NCBI RefSeq assembly: GCF_002386445.1
Contig: NZ_DGIR01000005.1
Span: forward strand, 62,001 to 126,000
DNA length: 64,000 nucleotides
Direction of reading: 5' to 3'
Source of the DNA: Pseudomonas sp. UBA4617
Lineage (GTDB): Bacteria > Pseudomonadota > Gammaproteobacteria > Pseudomonadales > Pseudomonadaceae
Each line of letters starts with the position of its first letter. Within the stretch, counting starts at the first letter, position 1. Of this stretch, positions 1 through 12,605 are shown piece after piece. The notes beneath the pieces are model-generated. The model did no database searches. It worked only from the letters and a program-made list of their open reading frames with translations, and was not told the DNA's origin. Made by a program: the position numbers and the translations under genes.

Positions 1-348
1 CAGGTAGTCGCGCTTGAGCAGGCGCGGCAGGAACTCCCCCAGGGCGCTGTAGCCCAGGCGTTTGTCAAACGGGCCTTCACCAGGGTAGACGATGGCATCG
101 CTGGGGCCTGGCTGCAGCGAATAGGTGAGGGTAGTGGCCAGCTTGCTGAATTCCCGCGACTGCAGGTTGGAGGTGCGGAACTCGTCGTACGCAGCGAAGC
201 CAATGGCCACCAGCGCCACCAGCAGGATAAGAATGATCAGCCGCCACCATAGCCGGCGTTGACGGGGGGACTTGGGTTGTGGCGTCTCGGCCGGAGGTAG
301 GTCGGGTGCTTCCGTTCTGGTTGGTTCCGATTGCCACAGTGCGCCCAT
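1..348 (-). CDS. N-terminal part of a membrane protein, probably a GT51 transglycosylase-domain protein (cut by window edge)
   Basis: The reading frame starts at the ATG at 346-348 and runs 116 codons to the window edge without a stop, so the gene continues outside. Seen: a basic, proline-rich cytoplasmic stretch of about 35 residues, then one strong transmembrane helix (about residues 37-54, WWRLIILILLVALVAIGF), then a periplasmic region containing YPGEGPFDKRLGYSALGEF. From memory, this N-terminus resembles large Pseudomonas proteins with one membrane anchor and a glycosyltransferase-51 (peptidoglycan transglycosylase) domain, but that domain lies outside the window, so the function is inference. 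The weak AGAAG upstream of the ATG is the only ribosome-binding signal. It is divergent from the permease gene, with a 392-base gap between them. Confidence 0.6.
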   Translation of the reverse strand, partial: MGALWQSEPTRTEAPDLPPAETPQPKSPRQRRLWWRLIILILLVALVAIGFAAYDEFRTSNLQSREFSKLATTLTYSLQPGPSDAIVYPGEGPFDKRLGYSALGEFLPRLLKRDYL

Positions 349-740
349 AGTCTTCTATCCGGCCAAGTGTTTTCGTCTTGCTTGTCTGAAGCTTAGACGT
401 TGAGCGGGGCAGGTGAAAAATTTGTAGGAAGCCGAGAAAAGTGCATTGGGACTATGCGGCTTTGGTGTGGGTTTCTTCGTCGGACGATGTTGCTATGGTG
501 CCAGGCGGCGATGTCCAAGACCGCCGTATGCCCCGGAAAACTCGCTGATTATTTCGGTATATATAGCGAAAATCCCTACAGCGGTGTTCCTATACTGCTT
601 GCCCCTTCGACCTGCCGGACGCTCTATTCCGGCACTCGAGCCGGCCCACAAGGCCAGTTCGGCAAGCCAACGCTCGGCCTATCGGCCTGGCCGGTGCTGC
701 ACGAAGGTCAAATCCAATAACAAAACGAGGTTGTATTGCT
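349..740. promoter_or_regulatory. Divergent intergenic region upstream of the APC permease
   Basis: This 392-base gap between divergent genes has no convincing coding frame; the open frames here lack ribosome-binding sites. The segment 540-600 is AT-richer than its surroundings and holds an 18-base palindrome (listed separately). That leaves a leader of more than 100 bases before the permease ATG. I could not assign a specific sigma70 promoter with confidence. Confidence 0.4.
553..570. promoter_or_regulatory. Palindromic operator candidate upstream of the permease
   Basis: TTCGGTATATATAGCGAA reads the same on both strands at 16 of 18 positions and sits about 170 bases upstream of the permease start in an AT-rich island. 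It resembles a regulator-binding site. It is not the AauR box, which has a 4-base spacer between TTCGG and CCGAA. The cognate regulator is unknown. Confidence 0.35.
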
Positions 741-2159
741 ATGCCAGTCGGCAACCACCCTGCCCACGGCCATGCCACTGATGGCGGCCCGCTCAAGCGT
801 GAACTGGGCGAACGGCACATCCGTCTGATGGCGCTGGGCGCCTGTATCGGCGTCGGTCTTTTCCTCGGTTCGGCCAAAGCCATCGAAATGGCCGGCCCCG
901 CCATCATGCTGTCCTATATCATCGGTGGCTTGGCCATTCTGGTGATCATGCGCGCCCTTGGTGAAATGGCCGTGCACAATCCCGTCGCCGGTTCGTTCAG
1001 CCGCTATGCCCAGGACTACCTCGGCCCGCTGGCGGGCTTCCTTACCGGCTGGAACTACTGGTTCCTGTGGCTGGTGACCTGCGTGGCGGAGATTACCGCG
1101 GTAGCCATCTATATGGGCATCTGGTTCCCCGACGTACCGCGCTGGATCTGGGCCCTGGCGGCGCTGGGCAGCATGGGCGCGGTCAACCTGGTGGCGGTCA
1201 AGGCGTTCGGTGAATTCGAGTTCTGGTTCGCTTTGATCAAGATCGTCACCATCATCGCCATGGTCCTTGGTGGCATTGGCATCATTGCCTTCGGCCTGGG
1301 CAATGACGGCGTAGCGGTGGGTATCTCCAACCTGTGGAGCAACGGCGGCTTCATGCCCAACGGCGTGACCGGCGTGCTGATGTCGCTGCAGATGGTGATG
1401 TTCGCCTATCTGGGCGTGGAAATGATCGGCCTGACCGCTGGTGAAGCACGCAACCCGCAGAAGACCATTCCGCACGCCATCGGCTCGGTGTTCTGGCGCA
1501 TCCTGCTGTTCTACGTCGGTGCGCTGTTCGTGATCCTGTCGATCTACCCGTGGAACGAAATCGGCAGCCAGGGCAGCCCGTTCGTCATGACCTTCGAACG
1601 CCTCGGCATCAAGACCGCCGCCGGCATCATCAACTTTGTGGTGATTACCGCCGCGCTGTCCTCGTGCAACGGCGGCATCTTCAGCACCGGGCGCATGCTC
1701 TACAGCCTGGCGCAGAACGGCCAGGCCCCGGCCGCCTTCGCCCGTACCTCGAAGAACGGCGTGCCGCGCAATGCGCTGCTGCTGTCGATCGGCGCGCTGC
1801 TGCTGGGCGTGCTGGCCAACTACCTGGTGCCGGAGAAGGTCTTCGTCTGGGTGACTTCGATCGCCACCTTTGGTGCGATCTGGACCTGGGTCATGATTCT
1901 GCTGGCGCAATTGAAGTTCCGCGCCGGCCTCGGCAGCGCCGAGCGCAACGCACTGCAATACCGTATGTGGCTATGGCCGCTTAGCTCCTACCTGGCCCTG
2001 GCCTTCCTGGTGCTGGTGGTTGGCCTGATGGCGTACTTCGAGGATACCCGCGTGGCGCTGTATATCGGCCCGGCGTTCCTGGTGCTGCTGACGGTGCTGT
2101 ACTACGCCTTGCGCCTGGCGCCGAAAGAAGCGCAGGGCGCGGCAGGCACGGTTTCCTGA
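741..2159 (+). CDS. APC-family amino-acid permease (ProY/GabP/AnsP-like)
   Basis: A 472-residue inner-membrane transporter of the amino acid-polyamine-organocation superfamily. Seen: LKRELGERHIRLMALGACIG near residues 18-37 followed by GLFLGSA, the N-terminal helix-1 signature of the proline/GABA/asparagine/aromatic permease group; about 12 hydrophobic segments; EMAVHNPVAGSFSRYA near residue 75; and a conserved GEARNPQKTIPHAI loop near residue 235. Length fits the family (450-480). The start is supported by GAGG 10 bases upstream. It should import an amino acid by proton symport; the overall pattern looks closest to proline-specific ProY, but the substrate cannot be read from sequence. It is transcribed alone, facing the glutamate-synthase-like gene, with a hairpin between the two. 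Confidence 0.85.
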   Translation: MPVGNHPAHGHATDGGPLKRELGERHIRLMALGACIGVGLFLGSAKAIEMAGPAIMLSYIIGGLAILVIMRALGEMAVHNPVAGSFSRYAQDYLGPLAGFLTGWNYWFLWLVTCVAEITAVAIYMGIWFPDVPRWIWALAALGSMGAVNLVAVKAFGEFEFWFALIKIVTIIAMVLGGIGIIAFGLGNDGVAVGISNLWSNGGFMPNGVTGVLMSLQMVMFAYLGVEMIGLTAGEARNPQKTIPHAIGSVFWRILLFYVGALFVILSIYPWNEIGSQGSPFVMTFERLGIKTAAGIINFVVITAALSSCNGGIFSTGRMLYSLAQNGQAPAAFARTSKNGVPRNALLLSIGALLLGVLANYLVPEKVFVWVTSIATFGAIWTWVMILLAQLKFRAGLGSAERNALQYRMWLWPLSSYLALAFLVLVVGLMAYFEDTRVALYIGPAFLVLLTVLYYALRLAPKEAQGAAGTVS

Positions 2160-2169
2160 TCCAGGGTTC

Positions 2170-2192
2170 CTGGGGGCGCTTTGCGGCCCCAG
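2170..2192. terminator. Hairpin between convergent genes
   Basis: CTGGGG (2170-2175) pairs with CCCCAG (2187-2192) just after the permease stop and just before the stop of the convergent glutamate-synthase-like gene. There is no T-run on either side, so this is a probable 3' stabilising or weak bidirectional hairpin rather than a classical intrinsic terminator. Confidence 0.35.
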
Positions 2193-2199
2193 GGGCCCA

Positions 2200-3819
2200 T
2201 CAGGCCGCCATTTCACTGTTCGGTTCAAAGCTGTCCGCGCGCGCCAGCTGCCACATGCGCGAATAGAACTGGCCATTCACCTCGCCGGTCAGCAGTTCAC
2301 CCGGTTTCAGGAACACATGCATCTGCGAGAACAGCTTGATCTCGGTAGCGGAGATGCGCCGCACCAGGTGCTTGGCTTCCAGCTGTGCTGGATGCTCCAG
2401 GCCCGCTGCCGCGAGCATCTCGGCCAGCGCACGCAAGGTGTTGTGGTGGAAATTGAATACCCGCTGGGCCTTGTCCGGCACCACCAGCGCGCGCTGGCGC
2501 AGCGGGTCTTGCGTGGCCACGCCGGTCGGGCACTTGTTGGTGTGGCAGCTCTGCGACTGAATGCAGCCGATGGCGAACATGAAGCCGCGCGCCGAGTTGG
2601 CCCAGTCGGCACCGATGGCCAGCACGCTGGCGATGTCAAAGGCGCTGACAATCTTGCCGCTGGCGCCAAGCTTGATCTTGTCGCGCAGGTTCAGGCCAAC
2701 CAGCGTGTTGTGCACGAACAGCAGGCCTTCGCGCAACGGTACGCCGATGTGGTCGGTGAACTCCACCGGCGCGGCGCCGGTGCCGCCCTCCTTGCCATCG
2801 ACGACGATGAAGTCGGGCAGGATGCCGGTTTCCAGCATGGCTTTGGCGATGCCCATGAACTCCCATGGGTGGCCCAGGCAGAACTTGAAGCCCACTGGTT
2901 TTCCGCCAGACAGTTCACGCAGCCGGGCGATGAACTGCATCATCTCGATGGGGGTGGAGAAGGCGCTGTGACGTGACGGTGAAATGCAGTCTTCGCCCAT
3001 CAGTACACCACGGGTCTCGGCGATTTCCCGGGTCACCTTGTGCTTGGGCAGGATGCCGCCGTGGCCGGGCTTGGCACCCTGGCTCATCTTGATCTCGATC
3101 ATCCGCACCTGCGGGCTGCGTGCCTGGGCGGCGAAACGTTCGGGGTCGAAGCGCCCATCCGGCGTGCGGCAGCCGAAGTAGCCGCTGCCCAGTTCCCAGA
3201 CCAGGTCGCCACCGTGTTCGCGATGATAGGGGCTGATGCTGCCTTCGCCGGTGTCATGGTGAAAATTGCCTAGCTTGGCGCCCTGGTTGAGCGCGCGAAT
3301 GGCGTTGGCACTGAGCGAGCCGAAGCTCATGGCCGAAATGTTGAAGATCGACGCCGAATACGGCTGGCTGCACTGCGGCCCGCCGACCACAACGCGGAAG
3401 CTTGCCGGGTCGGCCAGTGGCGCCGGGCGCATGGAGTGGCCGATGAACTCGAATCCGGACGCGTACACGTCGATCAGGGTACCGAACGGTTTGTCCGAGG
3501 CTTCGTTCTTCGCCCGCGCATACACCAGCGAGCGCTGGGCACGCGCGAACGGCAGGGCATCGCTGTCGGCCTCCAGCAGGTACTGGCGGATCTCCGGGCG
3601 AATGGCCTCGACCAGGTAGCGGATGTTGCCCAGGATCGGGTAGTTGCGACGTACCGCATGGCGTTGCTGCAGCAGGTCGAACAGGCCGATCAGGCTGAGG
3701 ACGGCGCTGGTCAGGGTGAATGGCCACAACCATTCATGGTGGATGAACGGCAGGCTCGCCAGGGTGAACAGCACACAGGCGGCGAAAAAGGCATAGCGGC
3801 TGAGAAGTGACAGGCTCAT
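2200..3819 (-). CDS. Membrane-anchored FMN-binding glutamate-synthase-family protein
   Basis: A 539-residue protein with the FMN/synthase domain of glutamate synthase but no glutaminase domain and no long GltB C-terminus. Seen: two N-terminal hydrophobic helices (about residues 7-25 and 31-51) that would anchor it to the inner membrane; synthase-domain stretches such as FNISAMSFGSLSANAIRALN, KMSQGAKPGHGGILP and VVDGKEGGTGAAP; and a C-x5-C-x4-C motif (GCIQSQSCHTNKCPTG) that matches the [3Fe-4S] ligands of GltB. The ATG at 3817-3819 is chosen because AAGGA lies 6 bases upstream; a longer frame starting at 3888 has no such signal. Family members are often annotated as glutamate synthase large-subunit-like, but without an amidotransferase the reaction is unknown. 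Sure of family, unsure of substrate. Confidence 0.85.
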   Translation of the reverse strand: MSLSLLSRYAFFAACVLFTLASLPFIHHEWLWPFTLTSAVLSLIGLFDLLQQRHAVRRNYPILGNIRYLVEAIRPEIRQYLLEADSDALPFARAQRSLVYARAKNEASDKPFGTLIDVYASGFEFIGHSMRPAPLADPASFRVVVGGPQCSQPYSASIFNISAMSFGSLSANAIRALNQGAKLGNFHHDTGEGSISPYHREHGGDLVWELGSGYFGCRTPDGRFDPERFAAQARSPQVRMIEIKMSQGAKPGHGGILPKHKVTREIAETRGVLMGEDCISPSRHSAFSTPIEMMQFIARLRELSGGKPVGFKFCLGHPWEFMGIAKAMLETGILPDFIVVDGKEGGTGAAPVEFTDHIGVPLREGLLFVHNTLVGLNLRDKIKLGASGKIVSAFDIASVLAIGADWANSARGFMFAIGCIQSQSCHTNKCPTGVATQDPLRQRALVVPDKAQRVFNFHHNTLRALAEMLAAAGLEHPAQLEAKHLVRRISATEIKLFSQMHVFLKPGELLTGEVNGQFYSRMWQLARADSFEPNSEMAA

Positions 3820-3958
3820 ACAGGGTCCTTGCGATGGCGCGGTCAGGCTCGGGGCCTGGGGCAAACCCCGACCATAGCCAAGTTGCAAGGCTGTGCAAAA
3901 TTAAATCGAGGTAGCGAGAAGCATTCCCGCGTTGCTGCAGATTGGTCCTGGCAACGCT

Positions 3959-8233
<4,275 letters not shown>

Positions 8234-8365
8234 GTGGTGGTTATGGCGGGTGCGGGGCGGGTTGGCAAGGGGCCGTTCGTCAGGCCGGTAGAGGAAACCT
8301 TGGCCTTGTCAGTACAACCGCCCCATGGGATTCTCCCCGGCCCCTGATTCGAGTGAGCCGAACCC

Positions 8366-8779
8366 ATGCCCAACACCATCCGCATCGCCGCCGCCCTGCT
8401 CATCGACCCCCAGGGCCGTACCCTGCTGGTACGCAAGCGCGGCACCCAGGCCTTCATGCAACCCGGCGGCAAGATCGATGCTGGCGAAACCCCGGTTCAG
8501 GCCCTGGTGCGCGAGCTGCATGAGGAACTGGGCCTGCGCATCGACCCGGCCCAGGCGGTGCACCTGGGCCAGTTCAGCGCCCCAGCCGCCAACGAGCCCG
8601 GCTTCGAGGTGCAGGCCGAACTGTTCCGTGTCGACAGCGCCGCAGCCGTGGTCCCGGCTGCAGAAATCGAAGAGGTGGCATGGCTGGCCGCTGACCAGAC
8701 ACCCACCATGCCGCTGGCCCCCTTGACCCGCGACCTGATCCTGCCGATGTACCACCAGGCGCTCAACGCACCGCGCTGA
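8366..8779 (+). CDS. Nudix hydrolase
   Basis: A 137-residue Nudix-fold pyrophosphatase. Seen: an intact Nudix box (G-x5-E-x7-RE-x2-EE-x-G-L) from about residue 36, GKIDAGETPVQALVRELHEE followed by LGL, which supplies the metal-binding glutamates. The first strand AAALLIDPQGRTLLVRKRG is typical of small MutT-like enzymes that hydrolyse nucleoside diphosphates linked to another moiety; the substrate cannot be inferred. Its 3' end overlaps the convergent metR gene by 17 bases, and it is divergent from lhr. Confidence 0.9.
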   Translation: MPNTIRIAAALLIDPQGRTLLVRKRGTQAFMQPGGKIDAGETPVQALVRELHEELGLRIDPAQAVHLGQFSAPAANEPGFEVQAELFRVDSAAAVVPAAEIEEVAWLAADQTPTMPLAPLTRDLILPMYHQALNAPR

Positions 8780-9680
8780 CGCCATCGAGGGTGGCGAACG
8801 AGGTGTCCTTGGCGGTCAACAGGAAGTCACGCATGTACGGCGCATCGAGCATGTCGGTGCGCACCGCGGCATAAAGCGTGGCGAACAGGCCTTTTTCGCC
8901 CAGGCGCTTGCCCTTGACGTAGCCGCGCGAGCTGTATTCGTGCAGCGCCCAGTGCGGCATGCCACACACGCCCCGGCCGCTGGCCACCAGTTGCATCATC
9001 ATCACCGTCAGCTCCGAGGTGCGTACGGCGGCCGGCTCGATGTCGGCTGGCTCCAGAAAGCGGGTGAAGATATCCAGGCGGTCACGCTCTACCGGGTAGG
9101 TGATCAGCGTCTGGTCGAGCAGGTCCTGTGGCACGATATAGGGCTTGCTGGCCAATGGATGCTGGTTGGCCACCGCCAGCATTGCCTCGTAGGTGAACAG
9201 TGGCACGTAGGTGATACCCGCCAGGTCCACCGGGTCGGAGGTCACTACCAGGTCGAGGTCGCCACGGGCCAGGGCCGGCAGCGGGGCGAAGGCAAAGCCG
9301 GAGGCGAGGTCCAGTTCCACTTCCGGCCAGGCATCCCGGAACTGGTCGATGGTCGGCATCAGCCACTGGAAGCAGCTGTGGCATTCGATGGCCATGTGCA
9401 GGCGCCCGGCGGTGCCGCCGGCCAGGCGGGCGATGTCCCGTTCGGCGCCACGCAGCAGCGGCAGGGTGGCATCGGCCAGTTGCAGCAGGCGCAGCCCGGC
9501 GCTGGTGAAGCGGATCGGCTTGGTCTTGCGCACGAACAGCGGCATGCCCAGGCGCTCTTCCAGCTCCTTGAACTGGTGCGAAAGTGCGGACTGCGTCAGA
9601 TGCAGGCGTTCGGCCGCCTCCACCAGGCTGTCGGCCTCGCGCAGGGCATGAAGGGTTTTCAGGTGACGGATCTCCAGCAC
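8763..9680 (-). CDS. metR: LysR-family transcriptional regulator MetR
   Basis: A 305-residue regulator of methionine biosynthesis. Seen: N-terminal winged helix (LKTLHALREADSLVEAAERL then LTQSALSHQFKELEERLG) and a co-inducer domain with AIECHSCFQWLMPTIDQF, ALARGDLDLVVTSD and GMPHWALHEY, which closely match my recollection of E. coli MetR (homocysteine-responsive activator of metE/metH). The start is the GTG at 9678-9680, with CGGAG 6 bases upstream; the frame stays open to an ATG at 9878, but that extension is not conserved-looking and would overlap the next gene. No met structural gene is adjacent. A palindrome just upstream may be its autoregulatory site. Confidence 0.9.
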   Translation of the reverse strand: MLEIRHLKTLHALREADSLVEAAERLHLTQSALSHQFKELEERLGMPLFVRKTKPIRFTSAGLRLLQLADATLPLLRGAERDIARLAGGTAGRLHMAIECHSCFQWLMPTIDQFRDAWPEVELDLASGFAFAPLPALARGDLDLVVTSDPVDLAGITYVPLFTYEAMLAVANQHPLASKPYIVPQDLLDQTLITYPVERDRLDIFTRFLEPADIEPAAVRTSELTVMMMQLVASGRGVCGMPHWALHEYSSRGYVKGKRLGEKGLFATLYAAVRTDMLDAPYMRDFLLTAKDTSFATLDGVSAVR

Positions 9681-9716
9681 AGCCGACTCCGGTGATTCTA
9701 TTTGGGAAGACAAGGT

Positions 9717-9736
9717 ATGAGTTGAGTTTCCCTCAT
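9717..9736. promoter_or_regulatory. Inverted repeat upstream of metR, possible LysR-type operator
   Basis: ATGAG (9717-9721) and CTCAT (9732-9736) form a perfect inverted repeat with a 10-base spacer, 36 bases upstream of the metR GTG. The size and placement suit a LysR-type autoregulatory site, but the sequence is not a good match to the E. coli MetR consensus TGAA-N5-TTCA. Confidence 0.3.
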
Positions 9737-9876
9737 GTTGCAAACGCTGTCGACCGGGCGGTTGGTCACACCGCCTGGCGGGCGTCATCAAACTGTCACC
9801 GAACTGTGGCAGCGCGCCCGAACAGAATTCATCAGAATCGCGCTCTACTGGGGATCTGCATTCTGGTATTTCTTTC

Positions 9877-10872
9877 ATGCGGGCTTTTTGGCTATTTGTT
9901 TTCTTCGTGCTCGGCGTACCTGCTGGCTTCGCCGAGCAGCACTGTGATGCCCGGGTGCCGGTGCAGCGCGCCGAGCTGGGGGCGGTGAGCCTGGTCTACC
10001 AGAGCGTCGGCGCGCCGCGCGACCCTGCCTTGCTGCTGGTCATGGGCCTGGGCGGGCAGCTCATCCATTGGCCGGACGACGTGGTCGAGGCGTTGTGCCG
10101 CCAGGGTTTTCGGGTGATTCGCTACGACAACCGCGATGTCGGCCTGTCACGCTGGAACCAGCTGCCAGCGTCGGCCAACCTCACGGTCGAACTGCTGCGT
10201 TACAAGCTGGGGCTACCGGTGGCTGCGCCCTATACCCTGAGCGACATGGCGGACGACGGCTTGCACCTGATGGACGCACTGGGGGTGCGCCAGTTCCATG
10301 TGTTGGGGGTCAGCATGGGTGGCATGATCGCCCAGCACCTGGCAGCCATGGCGCCGGGGCGTGTACGCAGCCTGACGCTGGTTATGTCCAGTTCCGGGGC
10401 GGCGGGGTTGCCGGCGCCGGCTCCGGCGTTGGTGCAACTGCTGGCCCGGCGCAGCGCAGCGAGCCGCGAAGTGGCCATCGAGCAGCAGGCCGACCTGCTG
10501 GCTGCGTTGGGCAGCCCTGAGGTGGCAGATGACCGTGCCGCCTTGCTGCAACAGGCGGCGGAGGCCTACGACCGCGCCTTCAACCCCGAGGGGGCCAAGC
10601 GTCAGATCATGGCGATACTGGCCGAGCCGAGCCGGGTCGAGCTGCTCAACCAGCTACGGCTGCCTACTTTGGTGGTGCACGGCACCGCCGATCCACTGCT
10701 GCCAGTGATGCATGGCGTGCATCTGGCGGCACATATTCAAGGTAGCCAGTTGCGTTTGATACCAGGATTGGCGCACCGCTTCCAGGAGCCGTTCAAGGCG
10801 CCGTTGCTGGGGGCGGTGTTGCCCTACCTGCAGGCGCACCGGCAGGATGTCACGCACATCGCAGGGCTGTGA
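9877..10872 (+). CDS. Secreted alpha/beta-fold hydrolase
   Basis: A 331-residue alpha/beta hydrolase with an N-terminal signal peptide (residues 1-19, likely cleaved after GFA), so it is expected in the periplasm or outside. Seen: oxyanion region LLLVMGLGGQLIHWP, RYDNRDVGLS, nucleophile elbow GVSMGG (catalytic Ser), acid in HGTADPLLP (Asp) and GLAHRF (His), so the triad is complete. The pattern resembles esterase/lipase or TAP-like hydrolases annotated in Pseudomonas; the natural substrate is unknown. The ATG at 9877 lacks a strong Shine-Dalgarno. It is divergent from metR with 196 bases between the starts and is transcribed toward the convergent glpM. Confidence 0.85.
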   Translation: MRAFWLFVFFVLGVPAGFAEQHCDARVPVQRAELGAVSLVYQSVGAPRDPALLLVMGLGGQLIHWPDDVVEALCRQGFRVIRYDNRDVGLSRWNQLPASANLTVELLRYKLGLPVAAPYTLSDMADDGLHLMDALGVRQFHVLGVSMGGMIAQHLAAMAPGRVRSLTLVMSSSGAAGLPAPAPALVQLLARRSAASREVAIEQQADLLAALGSPEVADDRAALLQQAAEAYDRAFNPEGAKRQIMAILAEPSRVELLNQLRLPTLVVHGTADPLLPVMHGVHLAAHIQGSQLRLIPGLAHRFQEPFKAPLLGAVLPYLQAHRQDVTHIAGL

Positions 10873-10914
10873 ATTTCCATCCTTCAATGCTGGTGCGCTC
10901 CTGCAAGGCCTGCG

Positions 10915-11250
10915 TCAGTGCATCCGCACCCACAAGGTCACCAGCACGGTCGCGGCCATCAGCCAGGCTATCGTGGCCAGGGCCAGCGAGGCCTCCAGGC
11001 GCATGCGGTCGACCAGTACATACAAGGTCGCCAGGTACACGAAGTACGGAATGATCGACCACATGCCAAACAGGATGGTGGTCTTCAGGTCGGCGATACT
11101 GCGCCCCTTGCCGACGATGTAATGGGCGATCAGGGCAAAGGTGGGAAACAGCGGTACCAGCCCGGCGATGTAGTAGTTGCGCGTTTTTGACAGCACTGCC
11201 AGCAGCACTACCACACCCGCACCGAGTGCGGCCTTGAAAAGCAGATCCAC
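10915..11250 (-). CDS. glpM: GlpM family inner-membrane protein
   Basis: A 111-residue hydrophobic protein with about four transmembrane helices. Seen: LSKTRNYYIAGLVPLFPTFA and LIAHYIVGKGRSI followed by FGMWSIIPYFVYL, the hallmark of GlpM, first described beside the P. aeruginosa glp region and reported to influence alginate production. Its biochemical role is unknown. The start is a GTG at 11248-11250 with GGAAAG upstream. It follows aauR on the same strand after 26 bases, so it may be read through from the aauSR transcript; despite its name it is more than 11 kb from the glycerol genes here. Confidence 0.85.
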   Translation of the reverse strand: MDLLFKAALGAGVVVLLAVLSKTRNYYIAGLVPLFPTFALIAHYIVGKGRSIADLKTTILFGMWSIIPYFVYLATLYVLVDRMRLEASLALATIAWLMAATVLVTLWVRMH

Positions 11251-11276
11251 GTTGTCTTTCCCGTTGCGGTTTGAGG

Positions 11277-12605
11277 TCAGCCGAGGCCGTATTTCTTCAC
11301 TTTGTCGAACAGCGTGGTCTTGGCCATGCCCAGCTCCTGGCTGGCCTGGCTGAGGTTGCCGCCTGTACGTTGCAGCGCGTCGCTGAGCAGGTTGCGCTCG
11401 AACGCTTCCACCGCCTCGGCAAAGCCCAAGCCCTGGCTGGCGCCGCCGCTGGGGCCCTTCTTGAACGCCGGCAGGCCAAGGGCATAGCGTTCGGCCACGT
11501 TGCGCAACTCGCGCACATTGCCCGGCCAGTCGTGCGCCATCAGGCGCGACAGGGTCTGGCTGTCCAGCGTCGGTATCTCACGGTCGAAACGCAGGGCCGA
11601 CTGCTGCAGGAAGTGTTCGAACAGTTGCAGGATATCTTCGCGGCGCTCGCGCAACGGCGGCAACTCCAGGGTCACCACGTTCAGCCGGTAGTACAGGTCG
11701 CTGCGGAACTGGCCGCTCTGGCCCATGGCATCCAGGTCGGACTTGGTCGCAGCGATCACCCGGCAATCCACCGCAATGCTCTGGTTCGAACCCAGCCGCT
11801 CCAGGGTGCGTTCCTGCAGCACGCGCAGCAGCTTGATCTGCAGGTTGATCGGCATGCTTTCCACTTCGTCGAGGAACAGCGTGCCACCATTGGCGTGTTC
11901 GATCTTGCCGATGCGCCGTTTGCCGGCACCGGTGAAGGCGTTGGCCTCGTGGCCGAAAATCTCGCTTTCAAACAGGTTCTCCGGCAGTCCACCACAGTTC
12001 AGGGCCACGAACGGCTGGCCGTGGCGGCGGCTGAAATCGTGCAGGCAGCGGGCGACCAGTTCCTTGCCGGTGCCGGTTTCGCCTTCGATCAGCACGTTGG
12101 CCGAGGTATCGGCCACGTTGGCAATCAGCTCGCGCAGCTGTTGCATGGCCGGCGAGCGGCCGATGATGCGCCCCTCGAGGCTGCTTTGCTCCGCCAGCTG
12201 GCGACGCAGCGCCACCACTTCACGCGACAGCCCGCGCTGTTCGAGGGCGCGGCGCACCACGTCGACCAGCCGCTCGGGGGAAAATGGCTTCTCCATGAAG
12301 TCGTAGGCACCGTTGCGCATGGCACCGACGGCCATGTCGATATCGCCGTGGCCGGTGATCAGCACCACCGGCAGGCTGCGGTCGCGGGCCTTGAGACGGT
12401 TGAGTAGCTCCAGGCCATCGATGCCCGGCAGGCGGATATCGCTGACGACGATGCCGGCGAAGTCGTCGCCGATGCGTTCCAGCGCCTGCTCGGCGCTGCC
12501 TACGCCTTCACAGGCGATGTCTTCCAGGGCCAGCGCCTGCTGGCAGCCGAGCAGCACATGCGGGTCGTCTTCGACGATCAGGACGGTAAGGGGCGCTTGG
12601 TTCAT
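11277..12605 (-). CDS. aauR: Sigma54-dependent response regulator AauR (DctD/NtrC type)
   Basis: A 442-residue activator of acidic amino-acid uptake. Seen: receiver domain (residues 5-120, phospho-acceptor D56, conserved K106 in EKPF), AAA+ domain with Walker A GETGTGKE at 175-182, Walker B GGTLFLDEVES, and a C-terminal Fis-type helix-turn-helix (GGNLSQASQELGMAKTTLFD). Oddity: the sigma54-contacting loop reads NAFTGA at residues 222-227 instead of GAFTGA; the AAC codon is unambiguous at 11940-11942. The start overlaps the aauS stop (ATGA), so the pair is translationally coupled. In P. putida this system is known to activate glutamate/aspartate transport, and matching binding boxes plus a -24/-12 promoter lie upstream of aatJ. 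Confidence 0.92.
   Translation of the reverse strand: MNQAPLTVLIVEDDPHVLLGCQQALALEDIACEGVGSAEQALERIGDDFAGIVVSDIRLPGIDGLELLNRLKARDRSLPVVLITGHGDIDMAVGAMRNGAYDFMEKPFSPERLVDVVRRALEQRGLSREVVALRRQLAEQSSLEGRIIGRSPAMQQLRELIANVADTSANVLIEGETGTGKELVARCLHDFSRRHGQPFVALNCGGLPENLFESEIFGHEANAFTGAGKRRIGKIEHANGGTLFLDEVESMPINLQIKLLRVLQERTLERLGSNQSIAVDCRVIAATKSDLDAMGQSGQFRSDLYYRLNVVTLELPPLRERREDILQLFEHFLQQSALRFDREIPTLDSQTLSRLMAHDWPGNVRELRNVAERYALGLPAFKKGPSGGASQGLGFAEAVEAFERNLLSDALQRTGGNLSQASQELGMAKTTLFDKVKKYGLG

Noticed and set aside
708..1958. 416-codon open frame antisense to the permease
   Set aside because: It lies entirely on the opposite strand of a well-supported APC permease and shows the His/Gln/Arg/Ala-rich composition of a GC-rich shadow frame, with no ribosome-binding site or domain.
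3929..3957. GCGTTGC/GCAACGC inverted repeat just after lhr as a terminator
   Set aside because: The loop is 15 bases, there is no U-tract, and the stem is only 7 base pairs; left as unsupported.
9681..9878. N-terminal extension of MetR to an upstream ATG
   Set aside because: The GTG at 9678-9680 has a good ribosome-binding site and begins the conserved helix-turn-helix; the extension has no homology-like features and would overlap the divergent hydrolase start.
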